From contig JANBPT010000015.1 in NCBI GenBank assembly GCA_027575765.1, positions 1 to 64,000 on the forward strand: a DNA stretch of 64,000 nucleotides. The letters run 5' to 3'. The notes beneath the pieces were generated by a model, which had not been told where the DNA came from, searched no databases, and saw only the letters and a list, made by a program, of their open reading frames with translations. The stretch is from Tieghemiomyces parasiticus (taxonomy: Eukaryota > Kickxellomycota > Dimargaritomycetes > Dimargaritales > Dimargaritaceae). Shown here piece after piece: positions 44,097 through 54,900 of this stretch (positions within the stretch are counted from its first letter, which is position 1; each line of letters opens with the position of its first letter). The translations under genes were made by a program, and so were the position numbers.

Positions 44097-45687
44097 ACAC
44101 AGGGCAGCTAGCCACCCTATGATACCTATCGAGCCGTAGATTCCGTACCAATAATGCCACAATCGCCTGGGTGCTCTTTAGCTTCGGCTTTTCAACCATT
44201 TTCCACCTGTTCTCGCCTAGTTACTGTGGTTTACTACCATCCCAACCTATCTCTTATAAACGACTCTGTCCTATACTTTACAAAAGACCGGGTGAGAGAG
44301 GGGCTTGGCCGTATCCATACATGGTTATTTTGTTTTACGTGTTTACTGAGATCCATATACCCACCCCCGTATTACAGGGGCTATATCCTATCGTATCAAC
44401 AGTGCCTCAATGTTGTAATACATTAAGGGTCAGATTTCGTAAATCTAGACCACAGTCTCGAGGCAGCAGTCTACGATGCGAAGGTATGTAAGGGAGTATC
44501 TATGCTCAGCATAGCTGACCGCACTTTCCCTTCAGGGCGAAGAGGTTGCAATAATTACCATCATAATAGGCGCAATTCTAACCTACCTAGCCCTTGGACA
44601 GACGAATACCAGACCTTCTGGGGTGACGCTGTTAGTGGAGACTGAGGCTGTTCGCAAGCCTGACCTGGCCGTTTTCACCTGTTTCAGGTCAGAGCCTAGG
44701 ACCTTTGGTCACGTCGTGAGTTCGGTCGCCTCGGGCCGTATCGGTAACCTCACATTGGGGAAATCCTTTCGCACCCAAACAGCAGTCTGGATCTAGCAGG
44801 TACGAAAATGAAAAGCAGGGGGAGGGGGCACGGCAAGAGGTATGGGGAAACTAGACTACGTAATATGGTTCAGGGGGACACATGCTCTGAAATTTTGTTA
44901 CCTAAGGTTACATGAAGAGGAGGGGGGAGATGTCTGTGAGTGAGAGTATAAGTTATAAAAATAGGGCCAAATACACCATGTCCCTGTGTTTGGCGCCTAC
45001 AACTACTATCCTGGATGAAGCTCAAGGCGTGTGCTCCCCCTAACGCATGTAATGACGGGGAATATTTCGACCCATCCAGGTCCTGGTTCTATCCCTTTAT
45101 GGAGTTGGCTGGCAGGCCGATCTTTTTCCCCCCTCAATCCCCGCTGATAAATGTGCGCCTACATGCCCGTACATAGCCATTGACCCATTTCAGCTACAAG
45201 CAGTCTCCGGAATCTCCCATTCGACTCCGCCCAACACTAGTCGGGATCTGCGACTGTAGCGTGTTAGCCAAAGTCAAGTAGCGTCGACCCCCCGTCCAGT
45301 CCTAGAGGTTGTTGGACCAGTAAATCCTTCGTTTCCTAACCCCTAGCTTGTATATGGTTTAAAAGTTTTTTTGCACACCATTCACCGAATTTACCCCAGG
45401 TCGTGTTCAGTCCCACACCCACGCTATCCACAAGGTCCTAGACCCACACGACATTGTAGGGACCAGATGCTTACGAGGAGTAGTTTTACCGCCCCCTAGC
45501 GGTAGGTTCTAGGATGTAGGCGTTACTCTCAGCACACGTGCCATTCTCTTGCCGACCAACTATTTAAGAACCGGCCGAGGCGATTGCCCAATAACAATAA
45601 TATTACTAATTCCGCATCACCGCCCTAGCATTTTCCAACCCACCACCTTATCCGCCTTCTACCGCAGCCTCACTTAATAGCAGCACC
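44097..45687. other. spacer in the cysteine-peptide array
   Basis: Contains the 3' flank of peptide gene 1 and the promoter of gene 2. No further C-x9-C-x4-C frame is seen. Confidence 0.45.
45561..45568 (+). promoter_or_regulatory. TATA-like box of cysteine-peptide gene 2
   Basis: TATTTAAG, 127 nt upstream of the ATG at 45688. Confidence 0.5.
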
Positions 45688-45876
45688 ATGCAACTCGCCG
45701 CCCTGGTCGTCGTCCTCTTCGCTGCCGGTGTATCCACCAGTCCGCTCCCCATTCCGGGTATGTCACTCGTTATGTGCCCCTCCTCTCTGCGTAACGTTGG
45801 CAAATGTCCCGCCGTGGTTTGCAGCACCATTGGCTCGGGCCTTAGCTCATGCAACACCGGCATTCTTAAGCCCTAG
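45688..45876 (+). CDS. small secreted cysteine-rich peptide 2 (62 residues)
   Basis: The start is the ATG in GCACCATGCAA. The signal peptide is residues 1 to about 18 (MQLAALVVVLFAAGVSTS). The mature peptide has four cysteines at 30, 40, 45 and 55, spaced C-x9-C-x4-C-x9-C, with the core GKCPAVVC. The stop falls seven residues after the last cysteine, so the mature peptide is about 44 residues and neutral. AATAAA lies at 46031-46036, about 155 nt after the stop. The family is not one I recognise. Two disulfides are expected. Confidence 0.72.
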   Translation: MQLAALVVVLFAAGVSTSPLPIPGMSLVMCPSSLRNVGKCPAVVCSTIGSGLSSCNTGILKP

Positions 45877-46030
45877 CTTCGCCTTAGTAACGGGGTGGTT
45901 TCAGGCCAACCGATGTGTCATACCGCACCCAATCCGTTCTTTACTATAGGATTGGTACTGTCCACGCTCCTATATTCCCAGTTGTAATTTACCTAATACC
46001 GGTGAAACCGTTTACATTCCTTTAACCTTC

Positions 46031-46036
46031 AATAAA
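46031..46036 (+). terminator. polyadenylation signal of cysteine-peptide gene 2
   Basis: AATAAA about 155 nt downstream of the stop at 45876, in the same orientation. It is a candidate cleavage and polyadenylation signal. Confidence 0.45.
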
Positions 46037-47817
46037 GTGGCCGTATTCTCTTTCTATCGGGCATTTAGGTCCTAAAAGCGAATACCCTTGTTATGTGCGA
46101 GATACTAGATAATCGACAAAGGTACCGATGCGGATAAAAAATGTCAGTTCAACACTAACCCACTCGGTAAACGTTTCCTTTAAAATGCACTCGCAAGCTT
46201 GCTAGCTACCCGCCTTTTAAACCGGCTTCTGGAATAGCCATGTCAATTACCGGCAAAGGCTGCCATACCAGGATCACGTTTTTTTCCTATGGCCCTTCCG
46301 ATGACTGTAACAATTCGTGTATCTCCCAGTACCGTGGGTATCCACACTAACCCCCTAGGGTAACCTGAGAGGAATGTATTCTGGTCTTGCCCAGGTTCGT
46401 CAAAATACTTAAATGTACGTGCAAAATAAGTATGGCAATCGGCCATCTTTGTGGTCCGCCTAAAATTTCAAAGTGTTAAACGTGAGAAAGAGCACAGAGG
46501 CACCATGTGTGCGGATGGGCGGGAGGTACTATCCGTACGAAGTCTCAAATTTCCTAGCCAGATAAGCGAGCATCGCCCAAATTGGCCACCATCACTTATA
46601 AGCACCTGGTCTTAACCTTAACCTACTACTTCTGAGCACGACAATTTCTATATGAACAGTTTCTTCGTTACCCACAGCCTTGTGAGATATGACCAGCAAA
46701 CAGGCGGCTAGTGCCCATTATTGCCGAAATTAGCTCTTCATGGCGGTCAATTCACCTTATTGGCTGCAATGTCATCCTCCACACCATGTAGCATTGGAGC
46801 GACGTTGCCTGACAGTCCCTGGCCTCCAAATTCGGTATAATTTTAACCATATTCCCCCATCGCGATTTTCCTTCGTATTAGCACCGCCTTAAGCTGAGGA
46901 GCTTTGTCTCCTGAGGGGTCCATCAAAAACGTAAAGCCTTACGATATATACTGAGCCCATACTCGACGATTTACTCTCAGTTCTAGCCGCCTTGTCTCCC
47001 AGCCTCCTACTATTAACTACTGCTTCTATCGACCTCATCTAGCTCCCACCTATACGATCTTCATTTCGCCGTTATGGCCAGCGATACCATCTTGCCTACT
47101 TCTGCCGCTTTAGTTGACGCTCTGACCTTACACACTCCGGGGCTGCCACCCGGGACAGAACATCGTCGGTGTCACTTCAAGACCAACCATGGTACTGGAA
47201 ACGTTGTGGACAACGATACTCTTACTGTGGGTGGCATGGGATACCTAAATACAAGCTGGACTTTCTTAAACTCGATTTAAGCTTGACGACCGCTGGCCCT
47301 ACCTGGGAAAATCATGCATAGCAAATTTTCTTATAATTGAAATGGTGTCCTAGTTCAGAACATTCATCTCAAGTGTGGGTATGGACTATAGGCGTGAGTG
47401 GGTGACTGCTGCTGCTGGAGGTCACGATTTACTCCATCACGGCCTCCTTCGAGTGTCACCCACCCCCATCAAAGTATCCCCGTTTTAGTAAAATTTGCAA
47501 CAAGAAAGCTACGGTCGGGAGCTACCAAAAGCTGGCTGTGAATCGATGGGAATCACTGCTACTTCAGGCTTTCGCTCCAAGCGTTTGATTTACCATGCGA
47601 GTTCAGAAGTCAATCCGTTCACGGTCGAATTACCACAAGTCACTAACTCATCAACCTGTAGGGGCTCCAACTGGCCGACGTAGCTTCCGCCAGCCTACAG
47701 AGGGTTCAGAGGTGAGAAAGATGGCACCAATGCCAGTGTGCTATTGTTCTCGATTTTTTGTTTATGTTTTTTTTCTTCACTAGCCCGACCGAATAATGGC
47801 CAGAGCATGTGATGCCA

Positions 47818-47823
47818 TATAAG
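47818..47823 (+). promoter_or_regulatory. TATA box of cysteine-peptide gene 3
   Basis: TATAAG within catataag, 121 nt upstream of the ATG at 47939. A TATATA only 10-15 nt before the ATG is too close to serve. Confidence 0.5.
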
Positions 47824-47938
47824 TGTCTGACCATGTGCTCCTCTTTCTGACCCAGTTCAATTTCTTACCATTTAATGCCTGGTTTTACATTCAACCAACC
47901 TTAATATCCCCTCCCATCCACCTTATTATATACTTATC

Positions 47939-48136
47939 ATGAAGTTCATCATGTCCGCTATCGCTGTCGCCGTGGCTGCCACCACCGTTGCCGCCATTCC
48001 CCTACCGCTTACTAAAGCCATCATTTGTCCAGCGGCATTGATGGGTAAGGGCGGCTGTCCCCCTATCAACTGCCGCCCGATCACCCCCTACGGCGCTACT
48101 ACCAACGTCATGTGCGCCTTTGACGACGTGGTTTAA
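47939..48136 (+). CDS. small secreted cysteine-rich peptide 3 (65 residues)
   Basis: The ATG at 47939 starts a signal peptide of about 19 residues (MKFIMSAIAVAVAATTVAA). Cysteines at 30, 40, 45 and 59 give C-x9-C-x4-C-x13-C with the core GGCPPINC. Cys30 and Cys40 fall at exactly the same residue numbers as in peptide 2. The last loop, with a Thr-Pro-Tyr-Gly stretch, is longer. The tail is acidic (FDDVV). The function is not recognised. Codon and promoter style match the neighbours. Confidence 0.72.
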   Translation: MKFIMSAIAVAVAATTVAAIPLPLTKAIICPAALMGKGGCPPINCRPITPYGATTNVMCAFDDVV

Positions 48137-49374
48137 CCTTGTTCATTGTATCCTGAATGGAATGCTCGTAGCAATCTACCACTGGCTTTGTTAAACTCTT
48201 TAAATTAAACTGTTATTGAAGGGCTAAGCTATATATTAACAATGAAGTTTTTAAATAGCCATGATGGTGTGGTCGAAACGACAATTGGCCGTTATGACAG
48301 CTTACCGCAGAGCCAGAAATACCTCGTTTTGATAAAAAAATCCCCATCGTACAAGGGACGAGCGCAAGGCGAGAGTACGTGGAGACCCTATTATGAAGCA
48401 GCCTCTCGTTTTGCTATCAAACTAGTTGATAGTATCATGAATTCGTTTACCTTCGCGGTATTTTCACTTTTTTTTCATGTTGCGTGTATACTATCATTAC
48501 ATGCCCGTTAAGAATGGTTGCGCGATTAGATGTTCATGATAAGGCAACGCCTGAAGTCATATATAACGACTTGCAGATTTTACAGACTACCTTATAATTA
48601 CTGTTAATGCATCGTGTCATCGCTCTTTAGTAACCCACTACCACCACGGGTGGGTTAGTAACCGGTATTAATATAAACTGAGCAAAGCAACTCCACTGGA
48701 GTACATAGGGAAGGGGCCCAAAGGTAAATCTATACCATTGCTATCAGCCGCCATTTTTCTTGATCTTAACGGTTTTATAGTCATCAGAATATAATGGCGG
48801 TGGCTTGGCAGCTGTCGCTCAATGTACTTCAATGGAAATAGCCAGCGCTCTTTGCCTACCCCGGCGCATATTGCGGTATCCAATGTCCAAGGAATACCCT
48901 GTTTCCCTTTACCCTTCATTACACCTAGTATGAACGGATTCTACCAGCTATGATGCACGCTGTTGATTGCCGGTGTAAATGGGATGGCCTTTGGGAAGTC
49001 GAGTGGGCCCTAGTTCATCATCAATGGATCGGAGGCCTCCCAGCTTCTGTAGCTACTTCCAATAGGAGCTGAGATCTGCTCTGCCGATCGTGGGTGTCCC
49101 GATCTGCCACAGGGCTTATGTACACCATATGGGTCCGCCTTGGTAGGAGACTCGTCCTTCTATTCTGGCCCGCCGTAGCAACTTATTACCGGTGATAGTG
49201 TCTGAGGGAATCCGAGTTCCATCTCCCTCTCGCTGTGACAGTATAAGGAAAATGAAGCCGCTAGCTACCGGTGGTATAAGTACCTCACTACAGCACCTCT
49301 TACAAACTATATCTAGGATCCCGTTTAAGTGCCACCACCGCCACCCAATTTTTTAAGCCCCTGCCATATCCACC
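48137..49374. other. spacer in the cysteine-peptide array
   Basis: 3' flank of peptide gene 3 and promoter of gene 4. An 89-codon frame at 48242 lacks a signal peptide and starts in an AT-rich stretch. It is not called. Confidence 0.45.
49275..49282 (+). promoter_or_regulatory. TATA box of cysteine-peptide gene 4
   Basis: TATAAGTA, 100 nt upstream of the ATG at 49375. Confidence 0.55.
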
Positions 49375-49578
49375 ATGCAATTCGCCCTCGTCGCCGTCTT
49401 CACCGCTTTCATCGCCACGGGCTTTGCGGTTGCCAGTCCCGTGACCTCCCCGATCAATGGCGCCGTTGAATGTACCTTGGAAATGCAACACAAGGGCCTG
49501 TGTCGGCCCATTACCTGCGTCCCCAACAGCACTGATGGTACCACCCCAGCCATTTGCGTAATCGATCACTCTGGTTAG
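49375..49578 (+). CDS. small secreted cysteine-rich peptide 4 (67 residues)
   Basis: The start is the ATG in TCCACCATGCAA. Residues 1-20 form a signal peptide (MQFALVAVFTAFIATGFAVA) ending before Ser-Pro-Val, as in protein 1. Cysteines at 33, 43, 48 and 61 give C-x9-C-x4-C-x12-C with the core GLCRPITC. An N-glycosylation sequon (Asn-Ser-Thr) lies in the last loop. The mature peptide has about 47 residues. Like its neighbours it matches no family I know, and it stands out only by the shared cysteine frame. Confidence 0.72.
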   Translation: MQFALVAVFTAFIATGFAVASPVTSPINGAVECTLEMQHKGLCRPITCVPNSTDGTTPAICVIDHSG

Positions 49579-51234
49579 GGAAACTCATCCACCCATCCCT
49601 TTATTTAAGAATATCATGTGTTACTTCACTTTATCGCACCCCCACCAATTTATCAGGTGATTAAAGCTCATAAATAGCAATATTGACGCAGTATCAGAGG
49701 CTCGATTGGTGGATAAAATAAAAGATCCAACGACTATATTTCATGGATTTCGGGAAACTTTGGGCTGTAGAGATCCTAAGGTTTAGTTTGACTATTGGCG
49801 TAGGTCCCCAAGGCGGAACAGTGGCTAGTTGGGACACTATATGGCGGCCATAAGCATGCGGTAAAGCGCCACACAGACAACTGTAGGTCCAGTATCCAAT
49901 CTTCGTGGGAAATGCCCAGCTCAATTAGGGCTCCACCCTAACAAGTTTGTAATTCCCTATAGAGAATCTATGTATCAGCGTCCAGGAGAAAAAGAACACA
50001 CAGCGTAAGTTCGGAAAAAAACGAGCAAGCAATGAACGATTGCGCTCCCTTCCGTCGCGACCAAGACCATCCGATGAATTCAATACTCTTGATGCCAGAT
50101 GATTACATCATATTAATGGCGGATGGTAGCTCTTTTGCTCTACTTTCCTGTTGGCCTTCCCATTACCCTCACCCTCCACCCTCACCAGCCAATGCCGTAA
50201 CCTCCGCAGGCATGGTCAATCCTTGCCTGATGTACAGGCACTATGATTTGTCACAATTTTTAGCCAGAAGATCACCGGGGGGAGGCTTTCCTACCCCCTG
50301 TCCATAACATTAGCTGGAGGTGTGGTGGTGCCGCATTTACTGCCTGTAAAACACTTTATTCAAGTTAACTTGGTTTATATAATGAAGGGTCTACCAGGGA
50401 ACTGGTCAGTTGTATATGGCCAAAAGAGAAAAAGAGGGAAATACGGGCGGTCAACAAGGCCCAGCTGGCCATATATTTAACGGATGTCGTTGGTCAATAA
50501 AAAGCGGAGTCTCCTCTAAAGGGAGGGAGAAGCTGGCCCATTATTCGTTCGCGTTCTGGTGCAAAGAAGTATATGAAGGCAGGATATCGCCCAAGCTTAT
50601 ACGTGGGGGATCGGAGGGAGGAGGAGGGGAGGAGTACGTATTTGCAACTCCACCTCAGGCTTGATGGTGAATCCATGATCAGCCGGTTGGCTAACGAGCA
50701 CATGCGTCCGCTGAATTACCATTCGTCGGAACAGATCCGAAGGCCAACCTTCCCTTTCAGGACAGAGCCTTGCTTTGGTGGTCAATCCCCCTTCCCAACG
50801 CCCACCGACTCACCTCATTCACACACGAGAAAGTGCCTAATCCAGACTAAAAGGTGCGGAATGGCGCCCATTTCGCCTTCTTGGTTGGCGCATCCCAATT
50901 TGGTTGGATCTCGCTTTCGCCCGGCTCAACCCTCGCTGTCGTGTATCCTCCGCTCATTCCGTTCCTCAGTACAGTCATGTTTCCTATGCACGGTGTATGA
51001 GATGGACCATCTTCCCCCAATTCGTTTATATAACCTTGCGTGGCCCGCTTCGTCTTAGGACTTCTACCATATATACGCACTATTTCGTCACCTTACAATC
51101 TCCTCAATTCCTTACTGCGCTTCCCCCCTACCCTCCACATACTATCTATAAACACCCCCGCCCACAACTACACCATTGTCAATACGCGAATATCTCTACG
51201 ATCTCTCTGCTACTTCCCATCTCGATTATCCACC
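49579..51234. other. spacer in the cysteine-peptide array
   Basis: 3' flank of peptide gene 4 and promoter of gene 5. Overlapping frames at 50.5-51.3 kb on both strands have no domain and read through the promoter of gene 5. Confidence 0.45.
51147..51153 (+). promoter_or_regulatory. TATA box of cysteine-peptide gene 5
   Basis: TATAAAC, 88 nt upstream of the ATG at 51235. Confidence 0.6.
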
Positions 51235-51408
51235 ATGAAACTTTCCACCGCTCTCATCCTCGCCGCCACGATCCTCGTCGCCGGCGTTCTTGCCCAACCC
51301 TCCAGATTTATCGTGGATCCCAGGTGCGGAGGAAAGCCTTGCCCTAAAATGTACTGTCCCATGGGCGCCAGATCGTGCCGGGGGGACCCTACCCTCTTTA
51401 CAATGTAA
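51235..51408 (+). CDS. small secreted cysteine-rich peptide 5 (57 residues, divergent)
   Basis: The ATG in TCCACCATGAAA was chosen because the frame above it crosses the TATA box. The signal peptide is residues 1-20 (MKLSTALILAATILVAGVLA). Cysteines at 31, 36, 41 and 48 give C-x4-C-x4-C-x6-C. The central C-x4-C (KPCPKMYC) matches the family core, but the first spacing is shortened from nine to four. The mature part is basic (several Arg and Lys), unlike the others. AATAAA lies at 51530-51535. It is a divergent member of the array or an independent peptide with a similar design. Confidence 0.65.
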   Translation: MKLSTALILAATILVAGVLAQPSRFIVDPRCGGKPCPKMYCPMGARSCRGDPTLFTM

Positions 51409-51914
51409 GAAGTGTCAACCCTTCTTCTCTACCTCCATCATTCTCACGCCCTTCACCGTCACCATGTGCTTGTAATGGTTCACTTCTTCGGTATCAAGGA
51501 CCATTCGTACTGCTATTTCGTATATCCATAATAAACTCGGATGCTTAGCTGAACTTAGGCATAAGAACGTTACTTATTGCTCGGCAGATAAGGCCCCTGA
51601 CACCTAATCGATCACCAGCCACGAATACCAAACAGCAAATAGACCAAGTCCAGTAACTGCTTCATGTAGCAGTGTGATGAAGAGGGATGAAAGGGGGGGG
51701 AGCAATACAAGCCTAATGGGGATGGCGGTTTAGTCGTTTGGAATGTATGGGATTATGCGGATGGAGGTAATGCAGGGTTTAAGAACAGTCCACAGAGCGA
51801 AGGAAACGCGAGTATATGAAGCCGAGAGGGTAAATAGAGATAACTTGCCCACCTCTCCCTCTCTCGGCCCCACCTTCCCCTTGTTGCCCTAAGACTCAGG
51901 ATAAGGCTTCCCAT
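51409..51914. other. convergent 3' spacer
   Basis: Lies between the 3' ends of peptide gene 5 (plus) and the hamartin gene (minus). No gene is seen. A run of eight G lies near 51691. Confidence 0.5.
51530..51535 (+). terminator. polyadenylation signal of cysteine-peptide gene 5
   Basis: AATAAA about 120 nt downstream of the stop at 51408, in the same orientation. Confidence 0.45.
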
Positions 51915-54900
51915 TTAGACGGGCGTGCCAGACGTAGCTGTGACCGCCGCCACAGCCTCCGAATTCCCGGCGGCGAGGTTAACCGAGCCAAGCTGGCACT
52001 CAAGTTCCAGCATCCGGTTGCGCAGCTCATTATTCTGTTCCACCACGCGCTCCAGCTGGGCCAAATGATGCTCCAGTTCAGCCGCCCGGGTAGCCAGTTG
52101 ACCAGTGAGGCTCGCCCTTACGGCCTCCCGCTGTTCCGAGCAATGGGCATGTACACCCTGTAGCTGTTGGAGCTCATGGGCAAGGGCGTCCGCCCGGGTC
52201 GAGGCCGTGGCCAGCTGGTCGCGCAGCTGGTCGGCAGTACAAGATCCAGCGTCGACCTGAGTCTGCAGGAGCTGAGCGGTCCCGCGTAGCCGGTCATACT
52301 GAACTTCCAGGGCGTCTTTGCGTTCCAAACTATTCTTGGCCACCATGAGGAGCGCCGTCAGCTTGTCAATTTCCTCGCGGTGGCGGGCGACCGTTTCGGA
52401 GTTCACGTGGTTGACATCGAGTTTGGACCGCAATAGGAAATTGGCCGTGGTGGCCTCGTCGGCTTGGGTGCGGTAGGTGACTACTTGGGTCTCGAGTTGG
52501 CGGACGCGTTCAGTCAAGCGGATCAGGTCAGCGTTCCGTTTACTCAGTTCCTCACGGTTTTGCCGCGCCAGGTCAAACTGCCGTCGGTCATGCTGCAGCG
52601 TGGATTGATGAATATCGAAATCATGATGTGCCGAGTCCTTGTGCCGGCGCTGCAGCTCCCCCAGGCTGGCCATCAGGTACCGCGCTTTTTCCATGTACAC
52701 CGGTTCCGCCATTTCGGCATTGGCCCGCATGGTGCGCTGCGACTGCATCAGGCTCAGCTGCTCCATACGACAGTCGGCAATGTAGCGTTCCAGCTCCAGT
52801 TGGTTGGTGAGGCGGTACAGGTTGGCCTGGTCGGCCGTAGGCTTCGCCCCCGCCGCTCCTGTCTGAGCAGGGGACGTCTGGCTGCTTTGGTTACTGCTGG
52901 TGTGTGACGCCAGGAGGGGATCCCGGGCGCTCGCAGCGACGCAGTACTCGTACGAATGCACAACGTTGGTTGCCAGCTGGTAGGCGGCATCGGTGGCACC
53001 CGTCTCGGAGAGGGGCGGCAGCCCCCGGTTGGTGACCTGGTAAACCACCGCAGCGGGTGGCGAGGTACTCGCCCCGCCGCCCATTGTCAGCCCGCCAGTA
53101 TCGACCCGCGTCAGGCCTGGCCGGTCTCCTTCACCGGGGGTTGACGCTGGGGTCACCACAGGCGAGGTAGTGGCGTACGCGGACGCCGGTGACGACGACA
53201 TCACCGAAGCGCCCCGATCGACGTCGGTGGATGACTCCACCGCCGCCATCCCAGTCTTGAGGGGGTCGCGGATGCGACGCTGTGAAAAATAGGCCGCCCA
53301 CTCCTTACGGACTATGTCCACCTGGAGGTTCAGACAACGCTCAATAAACTTGGACGGGTCAACGCTGGCCCCCTGATCGGCCCCGTAATTCTGCAGTTCA
53401 GTGTACTCCGGGAGGGCCATTTGGTTCACCACGGAAATATCGTTATCGTGCGGTGAAACCACAAACGGTGGGCGGGCCGGCCCCGCGGATGACGGCTGTT
53501 CGGATGGGATGGCGTCGTCTTTGTCAGGGGAGTCATCCGTGGCTTCCTCGTCACCTCTATCTTCACCCTTACCGTCCGCCGATGTGGTCCGGATTACGAC
53601 CTGGAACGACTGCAGTAGAAAATTCGGGTGGTACACGTGGGTGCGTAGCAACTGCTCGGCCTGTTTTAAAAATCCCAAGGACTGAAACGGCTCGGGGTCA
53701 TAGCGCGCGCGCACGGCATCGCCCAGCTTGGTGCCGCGAATCCAGCCGTGGATGTACGTGGCAGGGGCCTTGAGAAAGGCGACGGTGTTGTACGGACAGG
53801 GCCCATAGAGGTACGAGAACAGTATGATGGTGCCAAGGGATAGCGGGCAGAACCGATAGGCTCGCGCTAAATCGCCGCGGGCTGTGGAGAAGGCCAGGTC
53901 GTCGTGGGGCCAGCATAGCCGCCGGCCTAGAAGGAACAGCAGGCGAGGCAGATACGCCGGGAGACGCCGGCCAAAGTACGGGAGTGTGAAGATGAGCAAG
54001 TTCGTGGCCACTTCCATGACCTCGAAGGACTGGGTCGTCACCATCAGATTCAGAACGCTCTCCAGCAGATCGGCATCCACCAGCGCGTCCTTGTTGGCCT
54101 GGCTCTGACTGGCAAATTCGCTGAGGAATTTGAGGGCGACAAAGGTTAGGTCAGGTTCCTGGGCGATGATGTCATTGAACGTGTCGTACAATACCTAATG
54201 AGCGATGGGGAGGAGGCGAAGGAGGAAGGAGTGGGTGTATATACCATTAGTGTGGAGTGATTACCGGGCAGGGGCTCGCTGTGAGCCGAGGAATATGACT
54301 CAAAAAAAAAACAACATAAAAACTGGATCGCAGCGATATGGCATAACTCACTTACATGAGGATTGGCTAGGCCGAAAGGCACCAAGATCCGTTCCAAATT
54401 GACGACCAGCCGCGACTTCTCACCGAGGGGTGGAGGGGCAGCGGGCGATTCTCCCCCGTTGCCAGCCCACCGACTCAGCTGCAGGGCCTCCAAGGACGGG
54501 GTGTACCCGACATCTTCATTGCATGTAGTAGCGTAGTGGTGGACCAAGGCGCGACAGAGAGCGCGGGCCCAGTCCTGATCACGGCTGGATGATAGGCGAT
54601 GGTGGCTGGAATTATCCGGGTCCTTTTCAGTAAAACTGCCCACCACGGTCGCCGGCTGACCGGCTCCGGATCTGTCGGCCGGGGCGAGGGCGGGCGGTTG
54701 TAGCGCCTTGAGAATGATGTTACGGCATTCAATCTCTAGGATACGCTGGTTGTTGGGGAGAGCCAGAATGGGAATAAAGACATTCTCCCACCAGTCTAGC
54801 ATGAACCGCTGGCCTCCGATGGCCGGAAGGAGGTGGGAAAAGGCGCGAAAAAAGATGACGGTTTTATCGAGTGGACTGTTGTTAACCACCACCATTTCCC

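Larger units (their letters stand above)
45877..47938. other. spacer in the cysteine-peptide array; one doubtful frame
   Basis: 3' flank of peptide gene 2 and promoter of gene 3. The 68-codon frame at 47074-47280 has a TATATA about 125 nt upstream but no signal peptide and only one cysteine, and is not called as a gene. Confidence 0.4.

Noticed and set aside
48242..48511. 89-codon frame starting MKFLNS in the peptide array
   Set aside because: No signal peptide follows the start, and the cysteine framework is absent.
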